A stretch of 64,000 nucleotides of DNA from Brachybacterium huguangmaarense (GTDB lineage Bacteria > Actinomycetota > Actinomycetes > Actinomycetales > Dermabacteraceae). Shown piece by piece: positions 44,303 through 52,368 of the stretch. Where the stretch lies: contig NZ_CP107020.1 in NCBI RefSeq assembly GCF_025725725.1, positions 930,001 to 994,000 on the forward strand, written 5' to 3'. The notes below the pieces were generated by a model that saw only the letters and a program-made list of their open reading frames with translations, ran no database searches and was not told the DNA's origin. Position numbers and translations under genes: made by a program. Within the stretch, counting starts at the first letter, position 1, and each line of letters opens with the position of its first letter.

Positions 44303-46813
44303 GTGAGCGACACTCCCCGTTCGCCCAAGCACACCTCGCGCACGTCCCGTTCCGGGTCGTCGGGAGGCACGGGCGGGCGCACACCCTCCGAGGGCGGCGC
44401 CGGGCGCCGCGGGTCCTCGACCTGGGTCGGGGGGAGCTCCTCGGGCGGATCGACGAAGGGCGGCGCGTCGGCGACGGGGGCGGCCGGCAAGGACCGCCGC
44501 TCCTCCCGCGCCGCCAAGGACAAGAAGAAGGCCACCACGGCTCGGCGGGCCGGCTTCTGGGGCGCGATCGCCGGCGCCCTCAACTACCCCCGACGCGGCA
44601 AGAGCGGCGCGCTCCGCTGGTTCCCCTCGCTGCGGCTCATCGTGGGCGTGGTCGCGCTGTTCGTCGTGCTCGGCGTGGGCGGCGCGGCCTGGCTGTACGC
44701 CGTGACCGACGTGCCCGAGGAGGACCAGATCGCGGTCGCGCAGACCTCGCGCGTCTACTTCAGCGACGGCACGACCGAGATGGGCACGTTCAGCGAGGTC
44801 AACCGCACCATCCTGCCCAACGACGAGATCCCGCAGAACGTCAAGGGCGCGGTCGTGGCGAGCGAGGACTCGACGTTCTACGAGAACCGCGGCGTCTCGC
44901 CGCGCGGCATCGTCCGTGCGCTCGTGAACAACGTCAAGGGCGGCGCCCGGCAGGGCGGGTCCACGATCACCCAGCAGTACGTCGAGCGCTACTACACGGG
45001 CACGACCACCTCCTACACCGGCAAGGTGAAGGAGATGATCATGGCGCTCAAGATCGACCAGGAGCTGCCCAAGGACGAGATCCTCTCCCGGTACCTCAAC
45101 ACGATCTACTTCGGGCGCGGCGCCTACGGCATCCAGGCTGCGTCGCAGGCCTACTTCGGCAAGGACGCCAAGGACCTCACCGACTCCGAGGCGGCCCTGC
45201 TCGTCGCCGTCATCCCGGCCCCCTCGAGCTACGACCCCGCGGTCAACCACGACGAGGCGGTCAAGCGCTGGAAGCGCGTCATCGAGCGCGAGGTCAATGT
45301 GACCAAGACCCTCACCTCGGCCCAGGCCGACGCGATCGAGTTCACCGAGCCGCAGGCGCCTGCCCCCAAGAACAACCTGGGCGGCACCAACGGCTACCTG
45401 CTCAAGATGGTCGAGAGCGAGCTCAAGCGCGAGGGCATCCCCGAGGACGAGCTCAACCAGGGCGGGTTCACGATCGTCTCCTCGATCGACAAGTCCATCC
45501 AGGACAACACCGTGCGGGCGATCGAGGACCTCCCCTCCGACCGGCCCGCGAACAACCACGTCGGCACCGTCACGATCGACCCCAGCACGGGTGCGATCCG
45601 GGCCCTGTACGGCGGCGCCGACTACGTGACCCAGGGCCGCAGCGACGCGACCCAGTCGCACATGCAGGGCGGGTCGATCTTCAAGACCTTCACCCTGCTC
45701 GCGGCCCTCCAGGACGGCTACAGCCTGAACTCGACGTGGAACGGCAACTCGCCCCACCAGTTCCCCGGCTGGAAGGTGAAGAACTTCAGCGACGTCTCCT
45801 ACGGGAACATCACCCTCACCGAGGCCACGACCCACTCGGTCAACACCGCCTACGCGGCGCTGAACCTCGACATGGGCCCCGAGAAGACGAAGCAGATGGC
45901 CATCACGATGGGCCTGCCCGAGGACACCCCCGGGCTCGACGACAACCAGACGAACGTGCTGGGCACCGCCTCGCCGACCGTCATGAACATGGCCACCGCG
46001 TATTCGACGATCGCCGCGCAGGGCGTGCACCGCACGCCGTACATCGTGCAGAAGGTGACGACGTCCGACGGGGCCGTGCGCTACGAGCACCAGGACGACG
46101 CCAAGCAGGTGATCGACCGCGATATCGCCATCAACGCGACCGTCGCCCTGCAGGGGCCGCCGTCGTCCTCGGGATCGGCCGACTACGTCGCCGACCACAT
46201 GAACGGCCGCGAGGTCGCCGGCAAGACCGGCACGTCCGAGAGCTTCAAGTCGGCCTGGTTCGTGGGCTTCACCCCTCAGCTGGTCACGGCGGTCGGGATG
46301 TTCCAGCCCTCCGAGGACGGCACGGTCGAGGAGCAGCTCACCCCCTTCGGCGGCGAGAGCAACATCACCGGCGGCACCTTCCCCACCGAGGTCTGGGTGG
46401 GCATCATGAAGCCCTCCCTGCAGGGCCAGGAGAAGCTCGACTTCCCGAGCGCGGTCTCGTCCGGGTCCCAGAAGAAGGGCAAGGCGAGCTCGAGCTCGCG
46501 GTCCTCGACCACGCGCAAGCAGACCACCGAGGCGCCGAGCACCACGACCGAGGCCCCGACCACCGAGGCTCCCACCACGACCGAGGCGCCGACCACGACG
46601 ACCGAGGCTCCCCAGCAGACGACCACCGAGGCGCCGCGCACCGAGCAGACGACGCAGGCGCCCCAGTCGTCGACCGGCCAGAACGGCGACCAGGGGCACA
46701 ACGGCGACCAGGGACAGGATCAGGGCCAGAACCAGGGACAGGGGCGCAACCAGGACGGCCAGGGTCGGACCCAGGACCGCGAGAGCGTCCCGGCCCGCGA
46801 GGTCGACGACTGA
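44303..46813 (+). CDS. Class A penicillin-binding protein (transglycosylase/transpeptidase)
   Basis: An 836-residue bifunctional PBP. A basic cytoplasmic tail (1-110) precedes the membrane anchor LIVGVVALFVVLGVGGAAWL. The GT51 transglycosylase has VVASEDSTFYENRGVSPRG and QGGSTITQQYVERYY. The transpeptidase has the nucleophile in GGSIFKTFT (SxxK), SVN in TTHSVNTAY, and KTGT in GKTGTSESFKSAW. The last about 110 residues are a TTEAP-repeat tail, then Gln/Gly/Asn-rich. I chose GTG 44303, with AGGAG 6-10 bases upstream; the longer frame to 44111 has no support. It builds the peptidoglycan wall. Confidence 0.93.
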   Translation: MSDTPRSPKHTSRTSRSGSSGGTGGRTPSEGGAGRRGSSTWVGGSSSGGSTKGGASATGAAGKDRRSSRAAKDKKKATTARRAGFWGAIAGALNYPRRGKSGALRWFPSLRLIVGVVALFVVLGVGGAAWLYAVTDVPEEDQIAVAQTSRVYFSDGTTEMGTFSEVNRTILPNDEIPQNVKGAVVASEDSTFYENRGVSPRGIVRALVNNVKGGARQGGSTITQQYVERYYTGTTTSYTGKVKEMIMALKIDQELPKDEILSRYLNTIYFGRGAYGIQAASQAYFGKDAKDLTDSEAALLVAVIPAPSSYDPAVNHDEAVKRWKRVIEREVNVTKTLTSAQADAIEFTEPQAPAPKNNLGGTNGYLLKMVESELKREGIPEDELNQGGFTIVSSIDKSIQDNTVRAIEDLPSDRPANNHVGTVTIDPSTGAIRALYGGADYVTQGRSDATQSHMQGGSIFKTFTLLAALQDGYSLNSTWNGNSPHQFPGWKVKNFSDVSYGNITLTEATTHSVNTAYAALNLDMGPEKTKQMAITMGLPEDTPGLDDNQTNVLGTASPTVMNMATAYSTIAAQGVHRTPYIVQKVTTSDGAVRYEHQDDAKQVIDRDIAINATVALQGPPSSSGSADYVADHMNGREVAGKTGTSESFKSAWFVGFTPQLVTAVGMFQPSEDGTVEEQLTPFGGESNITGGTFPTEVWVGIMKPSLQGQEKLDFPSAVSSGSQKKGKASSSSRSSTTRKQTTEAPSTTTEAPTTEAPTTTEAPTTTTEAPQQTTTEAPRTEQTTQAPQSSTGQNGDQGHNGDQGQDQGQNQGQGRNQDGQGRTQDRESVPAREVDD

Positions 46814-46835
46814 TCCGCGAGGTCGACGACTGATC
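46796..46835. repeat. 20-bp tandem duplication across the PBP stop codon
   Basis: CGCGAGGTCGACGACTGATC occurs twice head to tail (46796-46815 and 46816-46835), so the last codons and the stop of the PBP gene are duplicated immediately after it. The second copy is outside the reading frame end. Confidence 0.9.
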
Positions 46836-47024
46836 CGACAGCGCCTTCACCTGTGATCCGTCGCGCACGCAGACCCCACGTGTGGTGGGCGGCGCGGAGG
46901 GCCGATAGGCTGGATCGGTCCGTGTCCTGACCGGGGCGCCCGTCCCGGCCGGCGCGGAACGCATGAACCCTCCTGCCACGGAAGGACCGTGGCCGCGAAG
47001 ACCACAGGAGGTGGGTACTCGAAC

Positions 47025-47315
47025 ATGCGCAAGTACGAAATGGTCGTGATCCTCGACCCCTCGATCGACGAGCGGACCGTGGGCGGCACCTTCGAGAAGC
47101 TGGTGTCGGTCGTCCCCGCCGAGGGCGGCAGCGTCGACAACGTCGACGTCTGGGGCAAGCGGAAGTTCGCCTACGAGATCGACAAGAAGACCGAGGGCGT
47201 CTACGTCGTCCTGAACTTCACCGCGAAGCCGGACACCGCCAAGGAGCTGGACCGTCAGCTCGGCCTCAACGAGTCCGTCCTCCGCACCAAGCTGATGCGG
47301 GTCGACGCCCGCTGA
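47025..47315 (+). CDS. rpsF: 30S ribosomal protein S6
   Basis: A 96-residue S6 starting [19 protein letters not shown]. The conserved [25 protein letters not shown] and the ending [10 protein letters not shown] are present. It binds S18 in the small-subunit platform. AGGAGG lies about 14-19 bases upstream; the upstream in-frame codons ([12 protein letters not shown]) are not part of the family. First gene of rpsF-ssb-rpsR-rplI. A -10-like TAGGCT lies near 46906. Confidence 0.97.
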   Translation: MRKYEMVVILDPSIDERTVGGTFEKLVSVVPAEGGSVDNVDVWGKRKFAYEIDKKTEGVYVVLNFTAKPDTAKELDRQLGLNESVLRTKLMRVDAR

Positions 47316-47437
47316 TGTCCCGCGCACCGGGGCGACCCGGTGACCACCGCATCCACTGACCCATCTGGTCGCACCGTCGTCACCGACGACCGCGGCCGTC
47401 CGCAGTCGCGGAACGACCAGCACCCGAGGAGCACCGC

Positions 47438-48028
47438 ATGGCCGGAGAAACCATCATCACCGTGGTCGGCAACCTCACCGCCGACCCCGAGCTGCGCTTC
47501 ACGCAGTCCGGAGCCGCGGTCGCGTCGTTCACCGTCGCGTCCACCCCCCGCACGTTCGACCGTCAGGCGAACGAGTGGAAGGACGGCGAGGCGATGTTCC
47601 TGCGCTGCTCGATCTGGCGCGACGCCGCGGAGAACGTGGCCGAGTCGCTCGAGAAGGGCACGCGCGTCGTCGTGCAGGGGCGCCTCAAGCAGCGCTCCTT
47701 CACCGACCGCGACGGCAACAACCGCACCACCATCGAGCTCGACGTCGACGAGATCGGCCCCTCCCTGCGCTACGCGACGGCCAAGCCGCAGCGTGTCCAG
47801 CGCGGTGGCGGTGGCGGCTTCGGCGGCGGCCAGCAGGGCGGTGGCCAGGGCGGCTACTCCGGCGGCGGCGGTCAGAACCGCGGCGGCTACTCCGGCGGCG
47901 GCAACCAGGGCGGCTACAACGGTGGCGGCCAGGGCGGCGGCTACAGCGGCGGCCAGCAGGGCGGCGGGGACGCCGACCCGTGGGCCGGCGGCGGCAACCA
48001 GGGCGGATACGACGACCCGCCGTTCTGA
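47438..48028 (+). CDS. ssb: Single-stranded DNA-binding protein
   Basis: A 196-residue SSB. The OB fold covers residues 1-110: [53 protein letters not shown] and [11 protein letters not shown] Gly/Gln/Asn-rich disordered linker (about 122-185) follows, ending with the acidic tip YDDPPF that recruits partner proteins. It lies 122 bases after rpsF in the conserved operon. It may act at oriC as well as in repair. Confidence 0.97.
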   Translation: MAGETIITVVGNLTADPELRFTQSGAAVASFTVASTPRTFDRQANEWKDGEAMFLRCSIWRDAAENVAESLEKGTRVVVQGRLKQRSFTDRDGNNRTTIELDVDEIGPSLRYATAKPQRVQRGGGGGFGGGQQGGGQGGYSGGGGQNRGGYSGGGNQGGYNGGGQGGGYSGGQQGGGDADPWAGGGNQGGYDDPPF

Positions 48029-48181
48029 TCGGACCTGATCGCGGCCCTGCGGCCCCGGTCGACCGGCAGGAAGCGGATCGACGGATCCTCGCCCGCCCGC
48101 GGCGCACGACGCGTCGCATCTCATCCATTCATCCATCCCGGGTGCATGCCCGGGCTCCACTTCGAACGAAGGAGCACCACG

Positions 48182-48418
48182 ATGGCCAAGCCTGTTCTTC
48201 GCAAGCCGAAGAAGAAGCAGAACCCGCTGAAGGCAGCGGGCGTCGAGACCGTCGACTACAAGGACGCGGCCCTGCTGCGCAAGTTCATCTCCGACCGCGG
48301 CAAGATCCGTGCGCGCCGCGTCACCGGCGTGTCCGTGCAGGAGCAGCGTCAGATCGCGAAGGCCGTGAAGAACGCCCGCGAGATCGCCCTGCTGCCCTAC
48401 TCGACCTCCGGTCGCTGA
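48182..48418 (+). CDS. rpsR: 30S ribosomal protein S18
   Basis: A 78-residue S18: [20 protein letters not shown], then [25 protein letters not shown] and the end [10 protein letters not shown]. It partners S6. The zinc-type cysteines of some S18 paralogues are absent, so this is the Cys-minus type. GAAGGAG lies a few bases upstream of the ATG. Confidence 0.97.
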   Translation: MAKPVLRKPKKKQNPLKAAGVETVDYKDAALLRKFISDRGKIRARRVTGVSVQEQRQIAKAVKNAREIALLPYSTSGR

Positions 48419-48441
48419 TCGAGGAAGGGAAAGGACGTCAC

Positions 48442-48909
48442 ATGACCACCAAGCTCATCCTCACCCATGAGGTCACCGGCCTCGGCACCGCGGGCGACGT
48501 CGTCGACGTCAAGGACGGCTACGCGCGCAACTTCCTGCTGCCGCGCGGCCTCGCGACGCCGTGGACCAAGGGCGGCCAGCGCCAGCTGGACCAGATCCGC
48601 TCGGCCCGTTCCAAGCGCGCGATCACGTCGCTCGAGGACGCACAGGCCCTGCGCGACCTGCTGCAGTCCAAGCCCGTCGTCGTCGCCGAGCGCGCCGGCG
48701 AGAGCGGCCGCCTCTTCGGCGCCGTCTCCTCGAAGGACGTCGCGGAGGGCGTGAAGAGCGTCTTCGATCGCGACATCGACCGTCGCGCCGTCGAGTTCGT
48801 CGCCCCCGTGCGGTCCCTCGGCGAGCACAAGGCGACCGTGCGCCTCCACGAGGACGTCGTCGCGAACCTGCTCATTCAGGTCGTCGCCGCGAAGGGCTCG
48901 AAGGCCTGA
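48442..48909 (+). CDS. rplI: 50S ribosomal protein L9
   Basis: A 155-residue L9. The N-terminal domain MTTKLILTHEVTGLGTAGDVVDVKDGYARNFLLPRGLA is typical, linked by a long helix to the C-terminal domain (GRLFGAVSSKDVAEGVK, and VRLHEDVVANLLIQVV). GGAAAGGA lies upstream of the ATG. Last gene of the operon, followed by a strong terminator. Confidence 0.97.
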   Translation: MTTKLILTHEVTGLGTAGDVVDVKDGYARNFLLPRGLATPWTKGGQRQLDQIRSARSKRAITSLEDAQALRDLLQSKPVVVAERAGESGRLFGAVSSKDVAEGVKSVFDRDIDRRAVEFVAPVRSLGEHKATVRLHEDVVANLLIQVVAAKGSKA

Positions 48910-48935
48910 TCGGCTGACGCACCCCGCCAACGCAG

Positions 48936-48966
48936 CGCCCCCGCACCGTCACCCGGTGCGGGGGCG
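48936..48966 (+). terminator. Terminator of the rpsF-ssb-rpsR-rplI operon
   Basis: A perfect 13-base-pair stem (CGCCCCCGCACCG with its complement; arms 48936-48948 and 48954-48966) and five-base loop begin 27 bases after the rplI stop, followed by TTCGTGT. Confidence 0.85.
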
Positions 48967-49037
48967 TTCGTGTCGCCGGGGGGGGTGGTGGGGCCGGGGC
49001 CGCGCGGTCCGGAATACGGGGGACGCGGGTCCGGGAT

Positions 49038-49109
49038 GCACAGATGTGACGCTGAGAGCCGCGGCCCTCGGATTCTGGAGGGGTGTGGCTCTCAGCGTCA
49101 CCTCTGTGC
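49038..49109. repeat. Giant hairpin, copy 1 (3' of the DUF559 gene)
   Basis: The arms are 23 bases (49038-49060 and 49087-49109), with one mismatch, and read GCACAGATGTGACGCTGAGA and on. An inner short CCCTC/GAGGG stem follows. The sequence closely matches copy 2 at 50155-50224. The central asymmetric bases (GGATTCTGG) correspond to the reverse complement of copy 2, so the copies are inverted. The stop codon of the nuclease gene lies in its right arm. Confidence 0.88.
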
Positions 49110-50015
49110 GGGGTCGACTCGGCGCGGGCCTCGCTGGCCCCCGGGGGCGCCCTCACGCGGCGGGCACAGGAGCAGGCCGCGCCGTCCGGGCGACGCGCGA
49201 TGCAGGCGCGAGGCGACCAGGTCGCGCAGGAACAACTGCGTCCGCTCCCAGTGCACGACGACGTCCTCGAAGCTCAGGCGCACCACGCGATAGCCGAGGA
49301 GCACCAGGGCACGGTCACGTCGGCGATCCTCGTTCTGAGCCTCCCGGCTGCCGTGATGCGTCCAGCTGTCGCACTCGATGATCAGGCACTCGCCCACCCT
49401 TATGTCCGTGTAGCCCACACCCGGGACGTGCCACTGCGGCACGACCGTGACGCCGAGCCGCTCGAGGAACCGGCGCACGCGGGACTCCGGCCCCGACATG
49501 GCCCTGCCGTCGATCGGACCGAGCGCCCTGCGGGTCTTGAGAGGAAGCGACGAGAGGAGCCCGTCGAGGGCGGCCCGCTCCAGCAGTCCCCGGTGCGCCA
49601 CCGACTCGAGCACCATCACAGCGATGTCCGTCTCCTGGCACCGGACCAGATGGGACAGGGCGATCGTCAAGGGCATGATCGGCTCCGCGTCGGGCCACGA
49701 GCGCAGAGGGCGATGGTCGATCACGAGCCCGCCCGCTGCGGCTGCTGAGGAACGGTGCAGCCGAGCCTCGTGGCGAGCGGCGGACGGGACTTTCCAGGCA
49801 CCGTGCAGCGCCACGGCGTCGATGCAGGTGAGCCGGGCCCCGCCCCGGAGAGAAGCGGCGACGCGCGGAGGCGTCCGGGCGGTGCCGAGCCACTCGCGTC
49901 CGAGCCGGACGAGGTCGCCGGAACGGATCATCGTGTCGATCTGGCCGCGTGTGTAACCGTCCCGCAGGAGCTCGGCGCGGCGTCCGACGTGCAGGGTGCG
50001 GGACAGGGCGCTCAT
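49098..50015 (-). CDS. DUF559 (VSR-like endonuclease fold) protein with AbiEi-type N-terminal domain
   Basis: A 305-residue protein. The N-terminus resembles the winged-helix domain of type IV toxin-antitoxin AbiEi antitoxins (LLRDGYTRGQIDTMIRSGDLVRLGREWLGTA, about 15-45). The C-terminal about 100 residues form a DUF559/VSR-like PD-(D/E)XK nuclease-like core: GVGYTDIRVGECLIIECDSWTHH and RRRDRALVLLGYRVVRLSFEDV. Biological role is unknown. It is bracketed by two related giant hairpins. ATG 50015 is used because the conserved region begins there; a longer start at 50132 lacks support. Confidence 0.75.
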   Translation of the reverse strand: MSALSRTLHVGRRAELLRDGYTRGQIDTMIRSGDLVRLGREWLGTARTPPRVAASLRGGARLTCIDAVALHGAWKVPSAARHEARLHRSSAAAAGGLVIDHRPLRSWPDAEPIMPLTIALSHLVRCQETDIAVMVLESVAHRGLLERAALDGLLSSLPLKTRRALGPIDGRAMSGPESRVRRFLERLGVTVVPQWHVPGVGYTDIRVGECLIIECDSWTHHGSREAQNEDRRRDRALVLLGYRVVRLSFEDVVVHWERTQLFLRDLVASRLHRASPGRRGLLLCPPREGAPGGQRGPRRVDPAQR

Positions 50016-50154
50016 GCGCCGAGAGTGCCGGGTGGGGTGAGCCCGGCGTGTCTGCTCCGCGGTGATGGTGGGCTTCCTGGACGTGGGGAGGGGATACGAC
50101 ATGCCGCGAGCGCCGGCAGGGGCGGCCGCCACGCCTCCCGATGCCGGGGTCCAG

Positions 50155-50224
50155 CACAGATGTGACGCTGAGAGCCGCAGCCCTCGAGAATCGAGGGGCT
50201 GCGGCTCTCAGCGTCACATCTGTG
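50155..50224. repeat. Giant hairpin, copy 2 (5' of the DUF559 gene)
   Basis: A 33-base-pair stem (arms 50155-50187 and 50191-50224) with a single bulged G and a three-base GAA loop, one of the largest perfect palindromes in the window. It starts CACAGATGTGACGCTGAGAG. It lies 140 bases upstream of the DUF559 start and 44 bases after the MFS gene stop, so it may also terminate that unit. Confidence 0.92.
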
Positions 50225-50267
50225 TCGCGCGCTCAGGCGAGCGCGGGCGGTGCCGGGCTTGCGAGGG

Positions 50268-51569
50268 TCAGATCTCGTCGCCCTCGGCGATCGCCTCGGC
50301 CTCGGCCTCGGCCGACAGGTGCGGGCGGGTGACGCGCGACAGGTGCTTGTGGCCGATGCCGAGCATCGCGATGCTCAGCAGCAGGGCGATCACGGCGAAC
50401 AGGTACGGGGCGGCCGCACCGAGGGCCGCGGCGATCGGGCCCGCGACGGCGGAGGACACGGCGCCGCCGAAGAAGCGGACGCCCGAGTAGGCCGAGCTCG
50501 CGACGGAGCGGGGCAGGTCGGTCGCCTCCATGACGGTCTCGGTCAGGGCGGTGTTCATGATGCCCTGGAGCAAGCCGCCGATGACGATCAGCACGATCAT
50601 CCCGACCAGCGAGGTGTGGAACACGGCCAGCAGCGCCATCACGACGGCCAGGCCGATGAGCGTGATCACGAGCGTGCGGACCAGGCCGAACGCGCGGGTC
50701 AGGAGCGGGGCGCCGAACACGGACGTGATGGCGAGGCCCACGCCCCAGCCGAAGAACACGCTGCCGATGCCCATCGAGCCGAGCTCACCGCCGCCGGCGG
50801 CGGCCGCCGCCTCGAGCGGGAAGGGCGAGTAGGCCAGCATCGCGAAGAACGCGAAGTTGTAGAACACCGCGGTGAGGGCGAGGGTGCGCAGGGCCGGGTT
50901 GGACAGACCGCGGATCGCGGCCCACGGGGAGATGCGCGCCGGCTTCTCGGCGGGCTTGTTGAGCATGGTCACGATGGCGATGAAGCCGCAGGCCATGAGG
51001 ATCGCGGTGCCTGCGAAGGGCGCGCGCCAGGTCCAGGAGCCGAGCACGCCGCCGAGCAGCGGGCCGAAGGCCATGCCGATGCCGAGCGCGGTCTCGTACA
51101 GCATGATCGCGCCGCGGGAGGTCCCGGCGGCGGCGCCGACGATCGCCGCGAGGGCGGTCGAGATGAACAGCGCGTTGCCCAGGCCCCATCCGCCGCGCAG
51201 GCCGATGATCTCGTCGACCGAGGTCCCGGCGGCGGCGAGGCCGGCGAACACGACGATCAGCGCGAGGCCGATGAGCAGGGTGGTGCGGGTGCCGAGGCGC
51301 GAGCCGATCCAGCTCGTGAAGAACATGGCGATCGCCGTGATGAACAGGTAGCTCGTGAACAGCAGCATCGCCTGCGTATGCGAGGCGCCGAGCTCGTTGC
51401 TGATGGCCGGGAGGATCGGGTCCACGAGGCCGATGCCCATGAACGACACGGTCGCCGCGAAGGCGATGGCCCAGACAGCCTTGGGCTGGTGGAAGGCGTC
51501 GGCCAGGCCGGATCGGCCCTGCTCCGGGGCGGGCGCCTGGTGGGGCGCAGGAGCGGTCGTGCTCGTCAA
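50268..51569 (-). CDS. MFS transporter
   Basis: A 433-residue major facilitator with 12 hydrophobic helices. The N-terminal KAVWAIAFAATVSFMGIGLVDPILPAISNELGAS is typical of drug:H+ antiporter-1 type efflux pumps, and the MFS loop residues FTSWIGSRLGTRTTLLIGL are present. The family exports drugs or metabolites; its substrate is unknown. The start is TTG at 51569 with GAGAGAG upstream. It follows the MarR gene at 51643 on the same strand, 73 bases away, so it is probably under that repressor's control. Confidence 0.87.
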   Translation of the reverse strand: MTSTTAPAPHQAPAPEQGRSGLADAFHQPKAVWAIAFAATVSFMGIGLVDPILPAISNELGASHTQAMLLFTSYLFITAIAMFFTSWIGSRLGTRTTLLIGLALIVVFAGLAAAGTSVDEIIGLRGGWGLGNALFISTALAAIVGAAAGTSRGAIMLYETALGIGMAFGPLLGGVLGSWTWRAPFAGTAILMACGFIAIVTMLNKPAEKPARISPWAAIRGLSNPALRTLALTAVFYNFAFFAMLAYSPFPLEAAAAAGGGELGSMGIGSVFFGWGVGLAITSVFGAPLLTRAFGLVRTLVITLIGLAVVMALLAVFHTSLVGMIVLIVIGGLLQGIMNTALTETVMEATDLPRSVASSAYSGVRFFGGAVSSAVAGPIAAALGAAAPYLFAVIALLLSIAMLGIGHKHLSRVTRPHLSAEAEAEAIAEGDEI

Positions 51570-51642
51570 CGTTCTCTCTCTTTCGGTGAGGTGATGCGGG
51601 GGCGGGTCGGGAGCCGGCGTCCGGGGGCGGACGAGCCGGGGG

Positions 51643-52200
51643 TCAGTGGTGCGAGGCGGCGGCCGCGCGGGCGGTCGGGGCGTCGCCGAGGGCGTGGTCG
51701 CCGAACGGGAGGGGCTCGGTGCCCCCCGCGATGTCGGCGGTCGCGAGGATCCCGTACAGGATCTCGGCGGTGCGCCGGAGGGCGCCGCGGTCGTCGTCGT
51801 CGAGATCGGCGAGCAGGCCCTCGACGGTCGCGCTCAGCCGGCGGCGCCACTCGCGCAGCTGATCGGAGCCGCGCTCGGTGAGGCGCACGAGGGACGAGCG
51901 CGAGTCGGAGGGGTCGGTGCGGCGCTCGACGAGGCCGGCCTCCTCGAGGCGCTGCACGGCGGTCGTCGCGCTCGGCCGGGTCACCTGCTCGAGGGTCGCG
52001 ATCTCGCTCACGCGGAGCTCGCCGCGCTGGTCGAGGGCGGCCGCGATGCGCCACGTCACGGACGACACGCCGACGTCGGCGCCGCGGATCGCGAGGCGGG
52101 CGAAGCGGCTGCACGCGAGCGTGAGCTCGAGCGGCAGCTGATCGGCCGTGGGCTGGTCGACGGCGTCCCGGGCGGCGGCGGAAGCAGAAGTGGTGGGCAC
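51643..52200 (-). CDS. MarR-family transcriptional regulator
   Basis: A 185-residue MarR protein. The winged HTH is LRVSEIATLEQVTRPSATTAVQRLEEAGLVERRTDPSDSRSSLVRLT (about 62-108). Helical dimerisation regions flank it. The GTG start lies about 9 bases after a -10 TATATT (52209-52214), so the transcript is probably leaderless. The operator sits within its own promoter, so it should repress itself and the downstream MFS gene until an inducer binds. Confidence 0.88.
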   Translation of the reverse strand: MPTTSASAAARDAVDQPTADQLPLELTLACSRFARLAIRGADVGVSSVTWRIAAALDQRGELRVSEIATLEQVTRPSATTAVQRLEEAGLVERRTDPSDSRSSLVRLTERGSDQLREWRRRLSATVEGLLADLDDDDRGALRRTAEILYGILATADIAGGTEPLPFGDHALGDAPTARAAAASHH

Positions 52201-52208
52201 GACACCCG

Positions 52209-52237
52209 AATATAGTTAATGGACCTAACTAGAACAA
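52209..52237 (-). promoter_or_regulatory. Promoter of the marR-MFS unit with operator palindrome
   Basis: On the minus strand: -35 TTGTTC (52232-52237), a 17-base spacer, and -10 TATATT (52209-52214). The inverted repeat TAGTTA-N7-TAACTA (52213-52231) fills the space between them exactly. Binding there would block RNA polymerase. The first transcribed base would fall near the GTG start. Confidence 0.8.
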
Positions 52238-52368
52238 GCGAGTGTGGCCCAGCGGACATCCAGGAACGAGCGTGCCCACCCAGCGCCTGCCCGGCAGACC
52301 CGTGTCCGCGGCGCCCGCGGGGGCGGGCGTCCCGGCCCGCAGCGCCCGTCCCGTCATAGGCTTCGCCG

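Noticed and set aside
49021..50224. The hairpins as a transposon with terminal repeats
   Set aside because: No target duplication is found outside them and the enclosed protein is not a recognised transposase. I keep this as a cassette hypothesis only.
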